Source: Helicobacteraceae bacterium (lineage in GTDB: Bacteria > Campylobacterota > Campylobacteria > Campylobacterales > SZUA-545). Taken from it: a stretch of 34,480 nt of DNA. Numbering within the stretch: position 1 is the stretch's first letter; every line of letters begins with the position of its first letter. The position numbers were made by a program, and so were the translations under genes. Below, in pieces: positions 9,126 through 17,913 of the stretch. Below the pieces are notes generated by a model. The model was given only the letters and a program-made list of their open reading frames with translations. It made no database searches and had not been told where the DNA came from. The DNA is taken from positions 1 through 34,480 of the forward strand of contig JAIRWX010000056.1 of the NCBI GenBank assembly GCA_031268655.1. The letters are read 5' to 3'.

Positions 9126-10054
9126 TGATTCTCCGTTTTTCCCAGATATTGTTTGACAAGCGCGAACAGCGCGCGAGAGTCGGATTTGTTTACAAGAGCG
9201 ACCGCGCCGAGCCGTTTGACCTTCTCGGCGGCGCCGCCGCTTGTTATGCTAGAGTTGACGACGACGGGCAGATGTTTGAATTTTTTGTTCTGCTTGATCT
9301 GCGTAATCACCTGATATCCGTCGCGCACCGGCATCTCCAGATCGGTAACCGCCAGAGCGACCTCTTCGACGTTGATCGAATCCAGACGCGATATAAGCGC
9401 CGCTCCGTCCGCGTAAAGCTCGTAGGATATGCCCAGCGAATCGAAAAAATCGGAGAGATTTCGCGCCGCCGCGCCGCTGTCCTCGGCGATCAGAACCTTT
9501 TTATCGATAAATTCGCAAGGCGCTTCCAGCGACGGCTTAAACGGCGGAACTTCCAGAGGAAAACCGCAATCCGCCATAAGCCGCTCTATATCGAAAACCG
9601 CGCACGGCTTGTTTTCGCCGTTAATTTTTACGTTTGTAACGTAGAGGATTTTAAGCTCGCGGGAGTCGGCGACTTTTAGCTCGAAGCTGTATTTATCCTC
9701 GATGCCGACTATATCCCGCGCAAAAAAACCGATCCGTCGGCGGTTAAGATTGCAAATAACGCCAACCTCAAAAACCGACGGATCGGTTTTGGGCATGCCA
9801 AGCCAGCGGTCGAGATCGGCAAAAGTTACCAGCTCGTCGCGTATCTGCGCCACGCCGATTATGACGCTGTCTGGATCGCGGTTTGGCACGATGCTGATCT
9901 CATTTAAAATCACAAAGTTCTGTATCTTAGCCACGTTGACGGCGTATAGCTCGTAGTTTGCCGTGTAAAAGACGGCGAGCTGCATAATGTTGTTCAGATG
10001 ACTGTCCGTCATCTTTGCCACGTTGCTTTGCAGATCGGTCGTATCTGGAATCAT
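9122..10054 (-). CDS. cheV: Chemotaxis protein CheV (CheW-like domain + receiver)
   Basis: N-terminal CheW-like domain (YAVNVAKIQNFVI...GVAQIRDELVTFADLDRWLG) then receiver KVLIAEDSGAAAR...VTDLEMPVRDGY...VNKSDS. Confidence 0.9.
   Translation of the reverse strand: MIPDTTDLQSNVAKMTDSHLNNIMQLAVFYTANYELYAVNVAKIQNFVILNEISIVPNRDPDSVIIGVAQIRDELVTFADLDRWLGMPKTDPSVFEVGVICNLNRRRIGFFARDIVGIEDKYSFELKVADSRELKILYVTNVKINGENKPCAVFDIERLMADCGFPLEVPPFKPSLEAPCEFIDKKVLIAEDSGAAARNLSDFFDSLGISYELYADGAALISRLDSINVEEVALAVTDLEMPVRDGYQVITQIKQNKKFKHLPVVVNSSITSGGAAEKVKRLGAVALVNKSDSRALFALVKQYLGKTENQ
9725..9790 (-). repeat. Perfect 16-bp inverted repeat with 34-nt loop inside cheV, followed on the coding strand by U7
   Basis: AAAACCGATCCGTCGG (9725-9740) and CCGACGGATCGGTTTT (9775-9790); minus-strand RNA reads ...GGATCGGTTTTTTTGC. 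Confidence 0.85.
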
Positions 10055-11385
10055 TTGCCAATTCGCTCTATCAGCTTGACGGCGATCTTGGTTATCGCGT
10101 CTCGGCGAAACGGCTTGACCAGATAGCCCGCCACTCCCATTCTAAGCATCTGTTTCACCTTTTCCTGACCGCTTTCGGTCGTAGCCATAATAATTTGCAG
10201 ATTCGGATAGATTTTCGCCTCTTTAATCTTTCTTACCGCCGTTTCGCCGTCCATCGTCGGCATATTCCAATCCATAAACATTATTTTAGCGTCGGGATTT
10301 TTTTCTAGAGTTTCAATCGCCTCTTTGCCGTCGCCCGCCTCCAAAATTTCCAGCGAGGGGAAACTCGCCCTAAGCGCCGCCGCGATCATGCGCCGCATAG
10401 TTACGCTGTCGTCGGCGACTATGACTTTGATCGCCGCGCCGCGCTTTGAGTTCGCGCCGCCGTTTGGCGGAGTTAAAAAGGTTTCTATCGCCTTGTCCGC
10501 GTAAAGATCGAAAAACAGCAGATTCCATGACGAGGTTACGACGACCGCCAGCCCGGTTTTGCGATCAAAAGTTACCAGCGTCAGCCCTTCGGACAGCGCG
10601 TCCAGCGCCAGCGGCTTCTGATCGCGGTTTATGTCCGCGAGCGCCAAAGCGCCGCCGTCCGTCGTCGCGATCGCGGCGCGATCGTCAAAGGCGCGCTCTA
10701 TGCATCTGATCGCGCCTCCGCCAAGCGGATAGACGCGCAGCAGTTTGCCATTTTCAGCGTTCCAAACCGTTACGCGTCCGTCAATATCGCCGCCGATTAG
10801 ATAGTTTGCGGCGAATTTAAGCGCGGTTATGCCCGATCTGTGCAGTTGCAACGGCAATCGGTTATTCAAATCGTCTGTTCTCGCGATCAGAATATCGCCG
10901 TTTTTAAGCGCGATCGCCGCTCTGTCTCCATTCTCGCTAATCTCTATCAGCGAGATCGGCTCAAACCCTTCGGCGCGATCTAGCGGCTGAAAGCCGTCGA
11001 TCGACCAGAAGGTAAAAACGCCCCGTTTGTCGCTCATTGCGAAACGTTCCGCGTTTTCGCTAACCACAAACGCGGATAGTTCGGTATGCGACGCGCTTAT
11101 GTCAAAATTGCGTATCTTTTCGCCAGAGTCGAGTTTGTATTGCTCGATCGCGCTTTCGGCGCGATTGTACGCGAATAAAAAACGGCTGGCGACAACAAGA
11201 TCGAACGGGCTTTTGATCTGCGGCTCGATTTTGAAGCCGCCCAGACTTTCCTGCGTCTGCGCGTTTAGTATTTTAACGACGCGCGAATGTTGCAGATCAA
11301 CGCACAAGATCAATCGGTTATCGCCAGTCAATTTGCACTGCGACACTGGACGACCAACCCTGACGTTCCGTTTGACGATCGCCAC
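10051..11385 (-). CDS. WD40-like beta-propeller fused to a CheY-type receiver domain
   Basis: N-terminal ~315 residues with WD40-like blades (GGDIDGRVTVWNAENGKLL, FAMSDKRGVFTFWSIDG); C-terminal ~126 residues (10054-10431) VIVADDSVTMRRMI...IMFMDWNMPTMDG...IIMATTESG...GYLVKPF. Confidence 0.88.
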   Translation of the reverse strand: MAIVKRNVRVGRPVSQCKLTGDNRLILCVDLQHSRVVKILNAQTQESLGGFKIEPQIKSPFDLVVASRFLFAYNRAESAIEQYKLDSGEKIRNFDISASHTELSAFVVSENAERFAMSDKRGVFTFWSIDGFQPLDRAEGFEPISLIEISENGDRAAIALKNGDILIARTDDLNNRLPLQLHRSGITALKFAANYLIGGDIDGRVTVWNAENGKLLRVYPLGGGAIRCIERAFDDRAAIATTDGGALALADINRDQKPLALDALSEGLTLVTFDRKTGLAVVVTSSWNLLFFDLYADKAIETFLTPPNGGANSKRGAAIKVIVADDSVTMRRMIAAALRASFPSLEILEAGDGKEAIETLEKNPDAKIMFMDWNMPTMDGETAVRKIKEAKIYPNLQIIMATTESGQEKVKQMLRMGVAGYLVKPFRRDAITKIAVKLIERIGK

Positions 11386-11415
11386 TAACTTTTTCCTCGC
11401 ATTCCTATGTGCTTA

Positions 11416-11421
11416 ATTATA
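11416..11421 (-). promoter_or_regulatory. Putative -10 box for the che operon
   Basis: TATAAT on minus strand (TTGTATATAATTAAG), ~30 nt upstream of the WD40-CheY start. Confidence 0.5.
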
Positions 11422-11469
11422 TACAAGCGTTTGTTATTAAAAGAAAAACGCAAAAAAGGTTGGGCTAGA

Positions 11470-11475
11470 TATAAT
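11470..11475 (+). promoter_or_regulatory. Putative -10 box for the acyl-CoA synthetase gene
   Basis: CTAGATATAATCG, ~36 nt upstream of ATG 11511; AAAGGAGA RBS near 11497. Confidence 0.55.
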
Positions 11476-11510
11476 CGACTCAAATTTACATAAATAAAGG
11501 AGATACGACA

Positions 11511-13439
11511 ATGACCGAATCCGCGTTATATGATCTTTTAAGCGAAAGCCAAGTGCCGGTAGCTCCCTATAAGTCGTTTGGGTTCAGAGAAAAACCCGTC
11601 GTCGATTTTTTCCCCGCCGCGCTAAAAATTGAATCTCCCAAAGTCGTCCACAAAAGCGAATTTGGGGCGGTTAAGCTCAACATAACAAGCGTAGAAAGCC
11701 TAGAGGCGGCAAAAGCCGAGATTATCAAAAACGTGGAGAGTCGCGGCGTGAAGCTCGACGATTCCGATCGCTTTATCGCCGTTAAAATGTTAAGCGGCGA
11801 GGAGCTTTACTTCGGCATGGTCAACGACGCCGCGTTTGGCAAAACGATCCTGTTCGGCAAGGGCGGCGTATTGCTGGAGCTTTATAAAGACGTTAGCTAT
11901 ATATCGCTGGAAGCCGATCGAGCCGAAATCGAGCGCGCCTTGAAAAGCGCGAAAATATCCAAGCTGCTGGACAACTTTCGCGGATTGGGCTTCACGATCG
12001 ACGGCGCGATCGATTTTGTGGAAAAGCTGCAAAATTTCATCAAAAAAAATCCAAGCGTAAGCGAAATGGACTTAAATCCAGTCTTGCTAACGAGCGAGGG
12101 GCTTGTCGCCGTGGACGCTCGCGTTTTGTTTGAGGATAAAAGCGTTAGAACGACGCGCCGAAAACGTCACGACTTCTTCGACAATAAAAAAGTCGCCGTG
12201 ATCGGCGCAAGCTCGGACGTAAACAAAGTCGGCTACGCGATCGCCAAAAACGCGCTGAATTTCAACGGCGAAACCTATTTTGTAAACGCTAAAGGCGGCG
12301 AGTTGTTTGGCAAGACGCTCTACAAAAGCGTTCCCGAACTGCCAAGCGACGTGGATACCGCCGTTATCAGCATTCCCGCTAAGTTTATTTTGCAGACGAT
12401 CGAGGAGCTGGCGCACAAAAACGTCAAAAACGCGCTTGTCATCAGCGCGGGCTTCAAAGAGGTCGGCGATCTTGAAGGCGAGCAAAAACTGATCGATCTG
12501 GTCAACAAATACAACCTTAATATGATCGGACCAAACTGTCTTGGCTACTATAAAGGAGAGAGCGATCTTAACCTCACCTTCGGTTCAAACAACGTTTTTG
12601 GCGGCGATATCGCGGTGGTCAGTCAGTCTGGAGCGGTTTTAGCCGCGCTGATGGACAAGGCGTATCAGAACAAAATAGGCTTTAGCCATATCATATCGGT
12701 CGGCAATATGGCGGACTTGGATTTTGGCGATCTGGTTGAAATGCTCAACAACGAGCCTACCTGCAAATCCATTAGCCTCTATGTGGAAGGCATGAGCGAC
12801 GGCAGAGCTTTTATGAGAGCGGCGCGAAACAGCAAAAAGCCAATCTACGTATTCAAAACCGGCAAAAGCGACGAATCCAAAGCTGCGGCGTTCAGTCATA
12901 CGGGCAATCTTAGCGGCAACTACAAAATGTTTAAGAAGTTGCTGGAATCCGCCGGCTGCGTCTTGCTGAACAATATCGAGGCGCTGATCTTCCGTCCGCC
13001 TCTTAGCTCCGTTAAAAACGCGCTGATCGTTACCAACGCGGGCGGTCCGGCTTCTATTTTAACGGACTACATCGTTAAGCGCGGTAAAAAGATATATAAA
13101 CTTACCGACGACGACGTTAAAGCGCTCGACGCGATTTTGCCGTTTAACTGGCCTAAGGCAAACCCCGTGGATATTATCGGCGACGCTATGAGCGATCGCT
13201 ACGAAAAGACGCTTGAGATCGTGCAAAATTTTGACGGGGCGGATCTAATCTACGTCGTCGTTACGCCGCAATTTATGACCGACGGCGACAAGATTGCCGA
13301 ACTGCTGTTGAGAAAGTGGAAAAAGCCGGTTATTCCCATTATGGTTGGCGGGCACGATCTGCAAAAAGGCATCGATTTGCTTAAGGCTAACGGCATTTTA
13401 AGTTTTGATACGCTTAAAGCCGCGACAGACCTTCTGTAG
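11511..13439 (+). CDS. Acetate/acyl-CoA ligase, NDP-forming; ATP-grasp domain N-terminal, CoA-binding/ligase domains C-terminal
   Basis: ATP-grasp: KIESPKVVHKSEFGAVKLNI...FGKGGVLLEL...EMDLNPVL; then KKVAVIGASSDVNKVGYAI, IGPNCLGYY, VSQSGAVLAAL, SVGNMADLDFGD and SHTGNLSG. Confidence 0.9.
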   Translation: MTESALYDLLSESQVPVAPYKSFGFREKPVVDFFPAALKIESPKVVHKSEFGAVKLNITSVESLEAAKAEIIKNVESRGVKLDDSDRFIAVKMLSGEELYFGMVNDAAFGKTILFGKGGVLLELYKDVSYISLEADRAEIERALKSAKISKLLDNFRGLGFTIDGAIDFVEKLQNFIKKNPSVSEMDLNPVLLTSEGLVAVDARVLFEDKSVRTTRRKRHDFFDNKKVAVIGASSDVNKVGYAIAKNALNFNGETYFVNAKGGELFGKTLYKSVPELPSDVDTAVISIPAKFILQTIEELAHKNVKNALVISAGFKEVGDLEGEQKLIDLVNKYNLNMIGPNCLGYYKGESDLNLTFGSNNVFGGDIAVVSQSGAVLAALMDKAYQNKIGFSHIISVGNMADLDFGDLVEMLNNEPTCKSISLYVEGMSDGRAFMRAARNSKKPIYVFKTGKSDESKAAAFSHTGNLSGNYKMFKKLLESAGCVLLNNIEALIFRPPLSSVKNALIVTNAGGPASILTDYIVKRGKKIYKLTDDDVKALDAILPFNWPKANPVDIIGDAMSDRYEKTLEIVQNFDGADLIYVVVTPQFMTDGDKIAELLLRKWKKPVIPIMVGGHDLQKGIDLLKANGILSFDTLKAATDLL

Positions 13440-13453
13440 TCCCGTTTTCTCGC

Positions 13454-13475
13454 CTCGCGGCGGAAGCGCCGCGAG
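13454..13475. terminator. Perfect 9-bp hairpin after the acyl-CoA synthetase gene (no U-tract)
   Basis: CTCGCGGCG-GAAG-CGCCGCGAG in a convergent intergenic region. Confidence 0.5.
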
Positions 13476-13500
13476 ATTAAACGCAGGACGGTTTGGCGCA

Positions 13501-13524
13501 AAAAGAGCTCTCGCCCGCTCTTTA
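13501..13524 (-). terminator. Intrinsic terminator-like hairpin downstream of cca
   Basis: Minus strand AAAGAGC-GGGCGAGA-GCTCTTT then TT. Confidence 0.5.
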
Positions 13525-13624
13525 AGTTGCAAGAGCGAATTACCTTCCGATCGGCGTAAATTCTGCCATATAACTTAAGGGGGCGTAACAGGTATCGTTT
13601 CGTTTGCCCCGTCTTATCATCGTT

Positions 13625-14671
13625 TTATTTGCGCCGATTTGCCTTTCTGAAAGCCTCGAGCGCGCGCCTTCTTAGCTCTTTGCCTAGCGCAGCGCCGAAA
13701 AATCCCTCTTTCATCAAATCTGCGGAATTGGTTTGCAAATCCAGCTTGACGTTGTAAAATCTGTGCGGCTGCAACTTGAAGATCGCCGCGCCATCCCACT
13801 CCTTGAGCGGCTTTTTGTACGCGATCGCGCTTAGAAAGCGATCCGTAACGCGCTTTGGCGGCGAGGGCTGTCTGATGTTTTTCGACTCGCCAAAAAGCGC
13901 AAAAATCTTTTTTTTGCTGCGCCAATAGCAGCCAAGCGCGTAATAAAGAGGAGCGCGCCGCGCCCACCGAAACAGCGTCAGCGTCGCGCGATCCGCGCCA
14001 AAGAGCCGCTTTGCCGCGCCAAGCTTGATTAGATAATAAACGCCCTTTACGCGAAACGGCGCGATCGACAACTTTTCAAGCTCGCCGCGGATTCGCTCCT
14101 CGCTTAGATCGTCCAGCGCTATCGTTTGACACAGCTCGATCGTCTCAGGCGCGATCTTGAAGCCTAACCGCGCCGCGAAACGCGCCGCCCTCAAAACGCG
14201 CAGACTATCTTCCGCAAAGGCGCGATCGTCGATATGACGGATCGTTTTCGCCTCGATATCGCGCTTGCCGCCGTAAAAATCCAGAAGCTCGCCGTTAAAA
14301 ATATCGATCATGATCGCGTTGATCGTAAAGTCTCTGCGACGGCAGGCTTTGCGAGGCTCGTTCTCCCACGCCACGTCGAAAGCCTTGCGTCCGCGTCCTT
14401 TTTTTTGCTCCGATCGCGGCAGCGAAAGATCAAACGCGCCTAATTTATAAACAAAAAAACGTTTACCAACGCCAATCGCGCCAAGCGCTTTCATAGTCTC
14501 GTCGAAACGATCTGGCGGCATATCGTAAATCTCTATGTCTATGTCGCTAAACTCGCGTCCCAGCAGATAGTCGCGCGGCGCGCCGCCCACAAAATAGGCG
14601 CGGTTTGTATGCTCTCGCAACGCCGTTTTGATTTTGATAAAATCAGACTGAAACAGATCGGGCGGTATCAC
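13625..14671 (-). CDS. cca: CCA tRNA nucleotidyltransferase
   Basis: YFVGGAPRDYLLGREFSDIDIEIYD; RRDFTINAIMIDIFNGELLDFYGGKRDIEAKTIRHI; EDSLRVLRAARFAARLGF. Confidence 0.92.
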   Translation of the reverse strand: MIPPDLFQSDFIKIKTALREHTNRAYFVGGAPRDYLLGREFSDIDIEIYDMPPDRFDETMKALGAIGVGKRFFVYKLGAFDLSLPRSEQKKGRGRKAFDVAWENEPRKACRRRDFTINAIMIDIFNGELLDFYGGKRDIEAKTIRHIDDRAFAEDSLRVLRAARFAARLGFKIAPETIELCQTIALDDLSEERIRGELEKLSIAPFRVKGVYYLIKLGAAKRLFGADRATLTLFRWARRAPLYYALGCYWRSKKKIFALFGESKNIRQPSPPKRVTDRFLSAIAYKKPLKEWDGAAIFKLQPHRFYNVKLDLQTNSADLMKEGFFGAALGKELRRRALEAFRKANRRK

Positions 14672-15045
14672 TTGCGTTCTAGCTCGCTCAAGCGCTCCTC
14701 TATCGCGCTCAATAGGTATTCTAAAAAATTAAGCGTTAAGTCCACTTTGGCTTCCACGGCTTTATTGTTTGGCGACTGAAAGCCTTCAAATAAAACCAGA
14801 AGCCGTTCTTTTACCGCTATCAAAAATTTCGCCTCGCCGCCGCTTTCGCTCTTATGTTCCGTTTGAACGGACGGCATTTCAGGCGCGATCGCTTCTTTCG
14901 CTTTTTCAGGCTCTTTGCGTTCCGCCAAACTTTTAAGACCAAGCGCGACAGACTCCGCCGTCGCTACGGCATGCTCGCTTGCTTTTTTTACCTCTTGAGT
15001 CTGCAAATCCGTCAGCGCCGAAAGCACCATCTCTTTTAAGTCCAT
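14668..15045 (-). CDS. CiaD-like domain protein
   Basis: Start at MDLKEMVLSALTDL; C-terminal KFLIAVKERLLVLFEGFQSPNNKAVEAKVDLTLNFLEYLLSAIEERLSEL resembles Campylobacter CiaD-family C-termini; adjacent to cca as in C. jejuni (recalled). Confidence 0.6.
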   Translation of the reverse strand: MDLKEMVLSALTDLQTQEVKKASEHAVATAESVALGLKSLAERKEPEKAKEAIAPEMPSVQTEHKSESGGEAKFLIAVKERLLVLFEGFQSPNNKAVEAKVDLTLNFLEYLLSAIEERLSELERK

Positions 15046-15055
15046 ATTTGCCCTT

Positions 15056-15301
15056 TCAGAACGCCAGCCACCGCTCAAACTCGGCAAATTCGGCGGGCGA
15101 ATCCATTTTGACGAAAAATTCGCGCATCTGCGTATTGCCGCCTTCAAACTTGCGTCTCGCGCCGCTTAGACGGCTTAGCGCCAGTTTAGCCTCCGTATTA
15201 TTAGGGTTTGCCGACAAAACGTCTCGGTAAATTTCTATCGCTTCCTCTTTCAGCCCCTGCAATTCATAGATCGAAGCGAGCGTCAACGTTTTCGGCGCCA
15301 T
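15056..15301 (-). CDS. Small TPR-type protein
   Basis: LASIYELQGLKEEAIEIYRDVLSANPNNTEAKLALSRL is a TPR motif. Confidence 0.7.
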   Translation of the reverse strand: MAPKTLTLASIYELQGLKEEAIEIYRDVLSANPNNTEAKLALSRLSGARRKFEGGNTQMREFFVKMDSPAEFAEFERWLAF

Positions 15302-15302
15302 A

Positions 15303-16400
15303 TCAGCTCTTTTCGATTAACTCGGCGACAATATCGCCCATCTCTATCGAGCTAACTTTTTTAGGCGCGTTAGGTTCGGCTATATCGCCGGTGCGATAGC
15401 CAAGCTCCAAAGCCTTTTTAACCGCTTGCTCGATGCGCCGCGCCGCGCTATTTTGTCCGAGGGCAAATTCGCACAGCATCGCGGCGCTCAAGATTGTCGC
15501 CAGCGGATTTGCGATCCCAAGCCCCGCTATATCGGGCGCGCTTCCGTGTATAGGCTCGAAGATGCCGCCTTTTGCGCCCTGAGACGAGCTAGGTAGCAAA
15601 CCGATCGAACCGCTAATCATACTTGCCTCGTCGCTTAGAATATCGCCGAAAAGATTGCCCGTAACGATCACGTCGAATTGGCGAGGACGTCGGATTAACT
15701 GCATCGCCGCATTATCGACATACATATGACTAAGCTCTACCTCCGGATAGCTCTTGGCGACGTTTGTTACCGCCTCGCGCCAGATTTGGCTAACCTCCAG
15801 CACGTTTGCCTTATCGACCGAACAGAGTTTTTTCCCGCGCCGCATTGCCGCCTCAAACGCGACTTTAGCTATCCGCTCAATCTCTTCTACTCCATAAACC
15901 ATCGTGTTCCAGCCGCGCCGATCGTCTCGTCCGCGAGGCTGCCCAAAGTATATCCCGCCCACAAGTTCTCGGACGACGAGCAGATCGACGCCGCGAACGA
16001 CTTCGCTTTTAAGCGGACTCGCATCGATAAGCGCGTCAAAAACCTTGATCGGACGCAAATTTGCGAAAGCGTCAAGCCCTTTGCGCAAGGCGAGCAGCCC
16101 CGTTTCCGGGCGCAGATCACGCGGCATATTATCCCATTTCGCGCCGCCGATCGCTCCGAATAAAACCGCGTCGGAGTTTTGCGCGCCCGTCAGAGTCTCC
16201 TGTGGCAACGGTTCGCCTGTCGCGTCGATCGCCGCGCCGCCCATAAGATACTTCGCGTATTTAAGCGCGAAACCCTCTTTTGCCGCCGCCGCGTCAAGCG
16301 ATTTTCGCGCCTCGCGCACAATTTCAGGTCCAATCCCGTCGCCGTCTATAACGGCTATATCGTAGATTTTCGTTTCGGCGTTTGGATCTATTTGTTTCAT
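15303..16400 (-). CDS. leuB: 3-isopropylmalate dehydrogenase
   Basis: [104 protein letters not shown]. Start chosen at [10 protein letters not shown]. Confidence 0.96.
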   Translation of the reverse strand: MKQIDPNAETKIYDIAVIDGDGIGPEIVREARKSLDAAAAKEGFALKYAKYLMGGAAIDATGEPLPQETLTGAQNSDAVLFGAIGGAKWDNMPRDLRPETGLLALRKGLDAFANLRPIKVFDALIDASPLKSEVVRGVDLLVVRELVGGIYFGQPRGRDDRRGWNTMVYGVEEIERIAKVAFEAAMRRGKKLCSVDKANVLEVSQIWREAVTNVAKSYPEVELSHMYVDNAAMQLIRRPRQFDVIVTGNLFGDILSDEASMISGSIGLLPSSSQGAKGGIFEPIHGSAPDIAGLGIANPLATILSAAMLCEFALGQNSAARRIEQAVKKALELGYRTGDIAEPNAPKKVSSIEMGDIVAELIEKS

Positions 16401-16487
16401 ATCGCGGATTTTAACAATGAGCGGCTTGGGCGATTTGGCTAAGCAAATGTAAAATACCAATCAACAAAATGGCAGGGGGTCTTAAGC

Positions 16488-17855
16488 ATGTCCATTCTTT
16501 CTAGGTTCACTGTTTTTCAAAGATTCTTGTTTGTGATGATTATCGGGGGCGGCGAACTAGTTGTGGGCACTATTGTAGGCGTGCTTAGCACCTATCAGGG
16601 CGGCGGATCGATTCAAACGATCATCAACGAAGCGATTGTACCGCTGGAAAAGTTATCGACGCAGATTGACGAAGCGCAAAGGCTGGCGATTGATCCTGAT
16701 AACGCCAAACTGCTTGCGGAGATAAAAAAAGAGAACGACGAGTTTGCAAAACTAGGCGAAAAGTTGGCTAGAGAGGAGTACGACGCGCTGGTCAAAACGC
16801 GGATTTTTATGATTGTCGCCGGCGCTTTCGGCGTGTTTTTTATCGTCGTCGCCTCTCTTGTGGTAGCGCTCTCAATTTTGCGATCGCTTCACGCTCTAGA
16901 CGAGATCAACTCGTTTGGCTCCGATTTAACAAAACGGCTTAAAACGGAGGGAAGCGACGAAATAGCCAAAGCCGCGAAGTCAATCAACGCCTTTTTAGAG
17001 GCGACTCGCGACTCTATTAACGTCGCGGAGCAGAACGCGATGGACAACGCGAACATATCGGAAGCGGTGCAATCCAGCGCGACGCGGATCAACAGCGCCG
17101 CCGAGGAGGAGTTTCGCCGCGTCGTAAGCGCCGAGGAGAAGGGAGACGCGGCGCAAACTACGCTAGATTCGCTTACCGAACGGCTTTTATTCAGCGTCGG
17201 CGCGTTAAACGACTCGCAGCGAATCACCAAAGAGGCTAGAGAAAAGATGAACAGTCTTCATACGGCGGCGAAAAACGACGCGCAGAATATCGCGGAGTTT
17301 GGCGATCGACTAAATAAACTAGTAGCCGAAGCGGATAGGGCGCGATCCGTCTTGAACGCGATCGGCGATATAGCCGATCAGACCAACCTTTTGGCGCTAA
17401 ACGCCGCGATCGAGGCGGCGCGGGCGGGCGAGCAGGGGCGCGGATTCGCCGTGGTAGCCGACGAAGTGCGCAAGCTTGCCGAACGCACTCAAAAGAGCCT
17501 GAGCGAAAGCTCCGCGACAATCAGCATAATCACGCAGACGATAGAAGACCTTAGCGGCGAAACCAAGCAAAATTCCGAGCAAGCCAAAACTTTAAGCGAA
17601 TTAGCCGAGGTCGTGGACGACAATTTAAGCAAAGCCTTAGACGGCGTTGTAAGCGCTACGGAGATAGCAAGCGACGCAGCCGTTAAAAGCAAGGCGACGT
17701 CCGAAAGCATATCAGAACTTACCGATTTGGTAAAAGCGATCGGTAGTCTGTCGCGGGAGAATAAAAAAGCGGTTGAATCAATCAAAAATGAAAGCGCGAA
17801 GATGCGCGCGCTGGGCGACGAGTTGTACGCTCGGCTCTCGCGTTTTACCACCTGA
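16488..17855 (+). CDS. Methyl-accepting chemotaxis protein
   Basis: Two TM segments, HAMP-like region, tip [43 protein letters not shown]. Confidence 0.95.
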   Translation: MSILSRFTVFQRFLFVMIIGGGELVVGTIVGVLSTYQGGGSIQTIINEAIVPLEKLSTQIDEAQRLAIDPDNAKLLAEIKKENDEFAKLGEKLAREEYDALVKTRIFMIVAGAFGVFFIVVASLVVALSILRSLHALDEINSFGSDLTKRLKTEGSDEIAKAAKSINAFLEATRDSINVAEQNAMDNANISEAVQSSATRINSAAEEEFRRVVSAEEKGDAAQTTLDSLTERLLFSVGALNDSQRITKEAREKMNSLHTAAKNDAQNIAEFGDRLNKLVAEADRARSVLNAIGDIADQTNLLALNAAIEAARAGEQGRGFAVVADEVRKLAERTQKSLSESSATISIITQTIEDLSGETKQNSEQAKTLSELAEVVDDNLSKALDGVVSATEIASDAAVKSKATSESISELTDLVKAIGSLSRENKKAVESIKNESAKMRALGDELYARLSRFTT

Positions 17856-17893
17856 AACGGCGGGATTTAGGTCTTAGCGCTCGACTAAAACGC

Positions 17894-17913
17894 GGGCAAA
17901 TTACGATTTGCCC
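17894..17913. terminator. Perfect 8-bp hairpin at the convergent junction of the MCP and HD-GYP genes
   Basis: GGGCAAAT-TACG-ATTTGCCC, overlapping the last HD-GYP codons. Confidence 0.4.

Noticed and set aside
9125-9679. 184-aa plus-strand ORF opposite cheV
   Set aside because: Antisense shadow of cheV with no domain similarity.
15726-16365. Overlapping plus-strand ORFs opposite leuB
   Set aside because: Low-complexity Arg/Ser/Pro-rich antisense translations; leuB is unambiguous.
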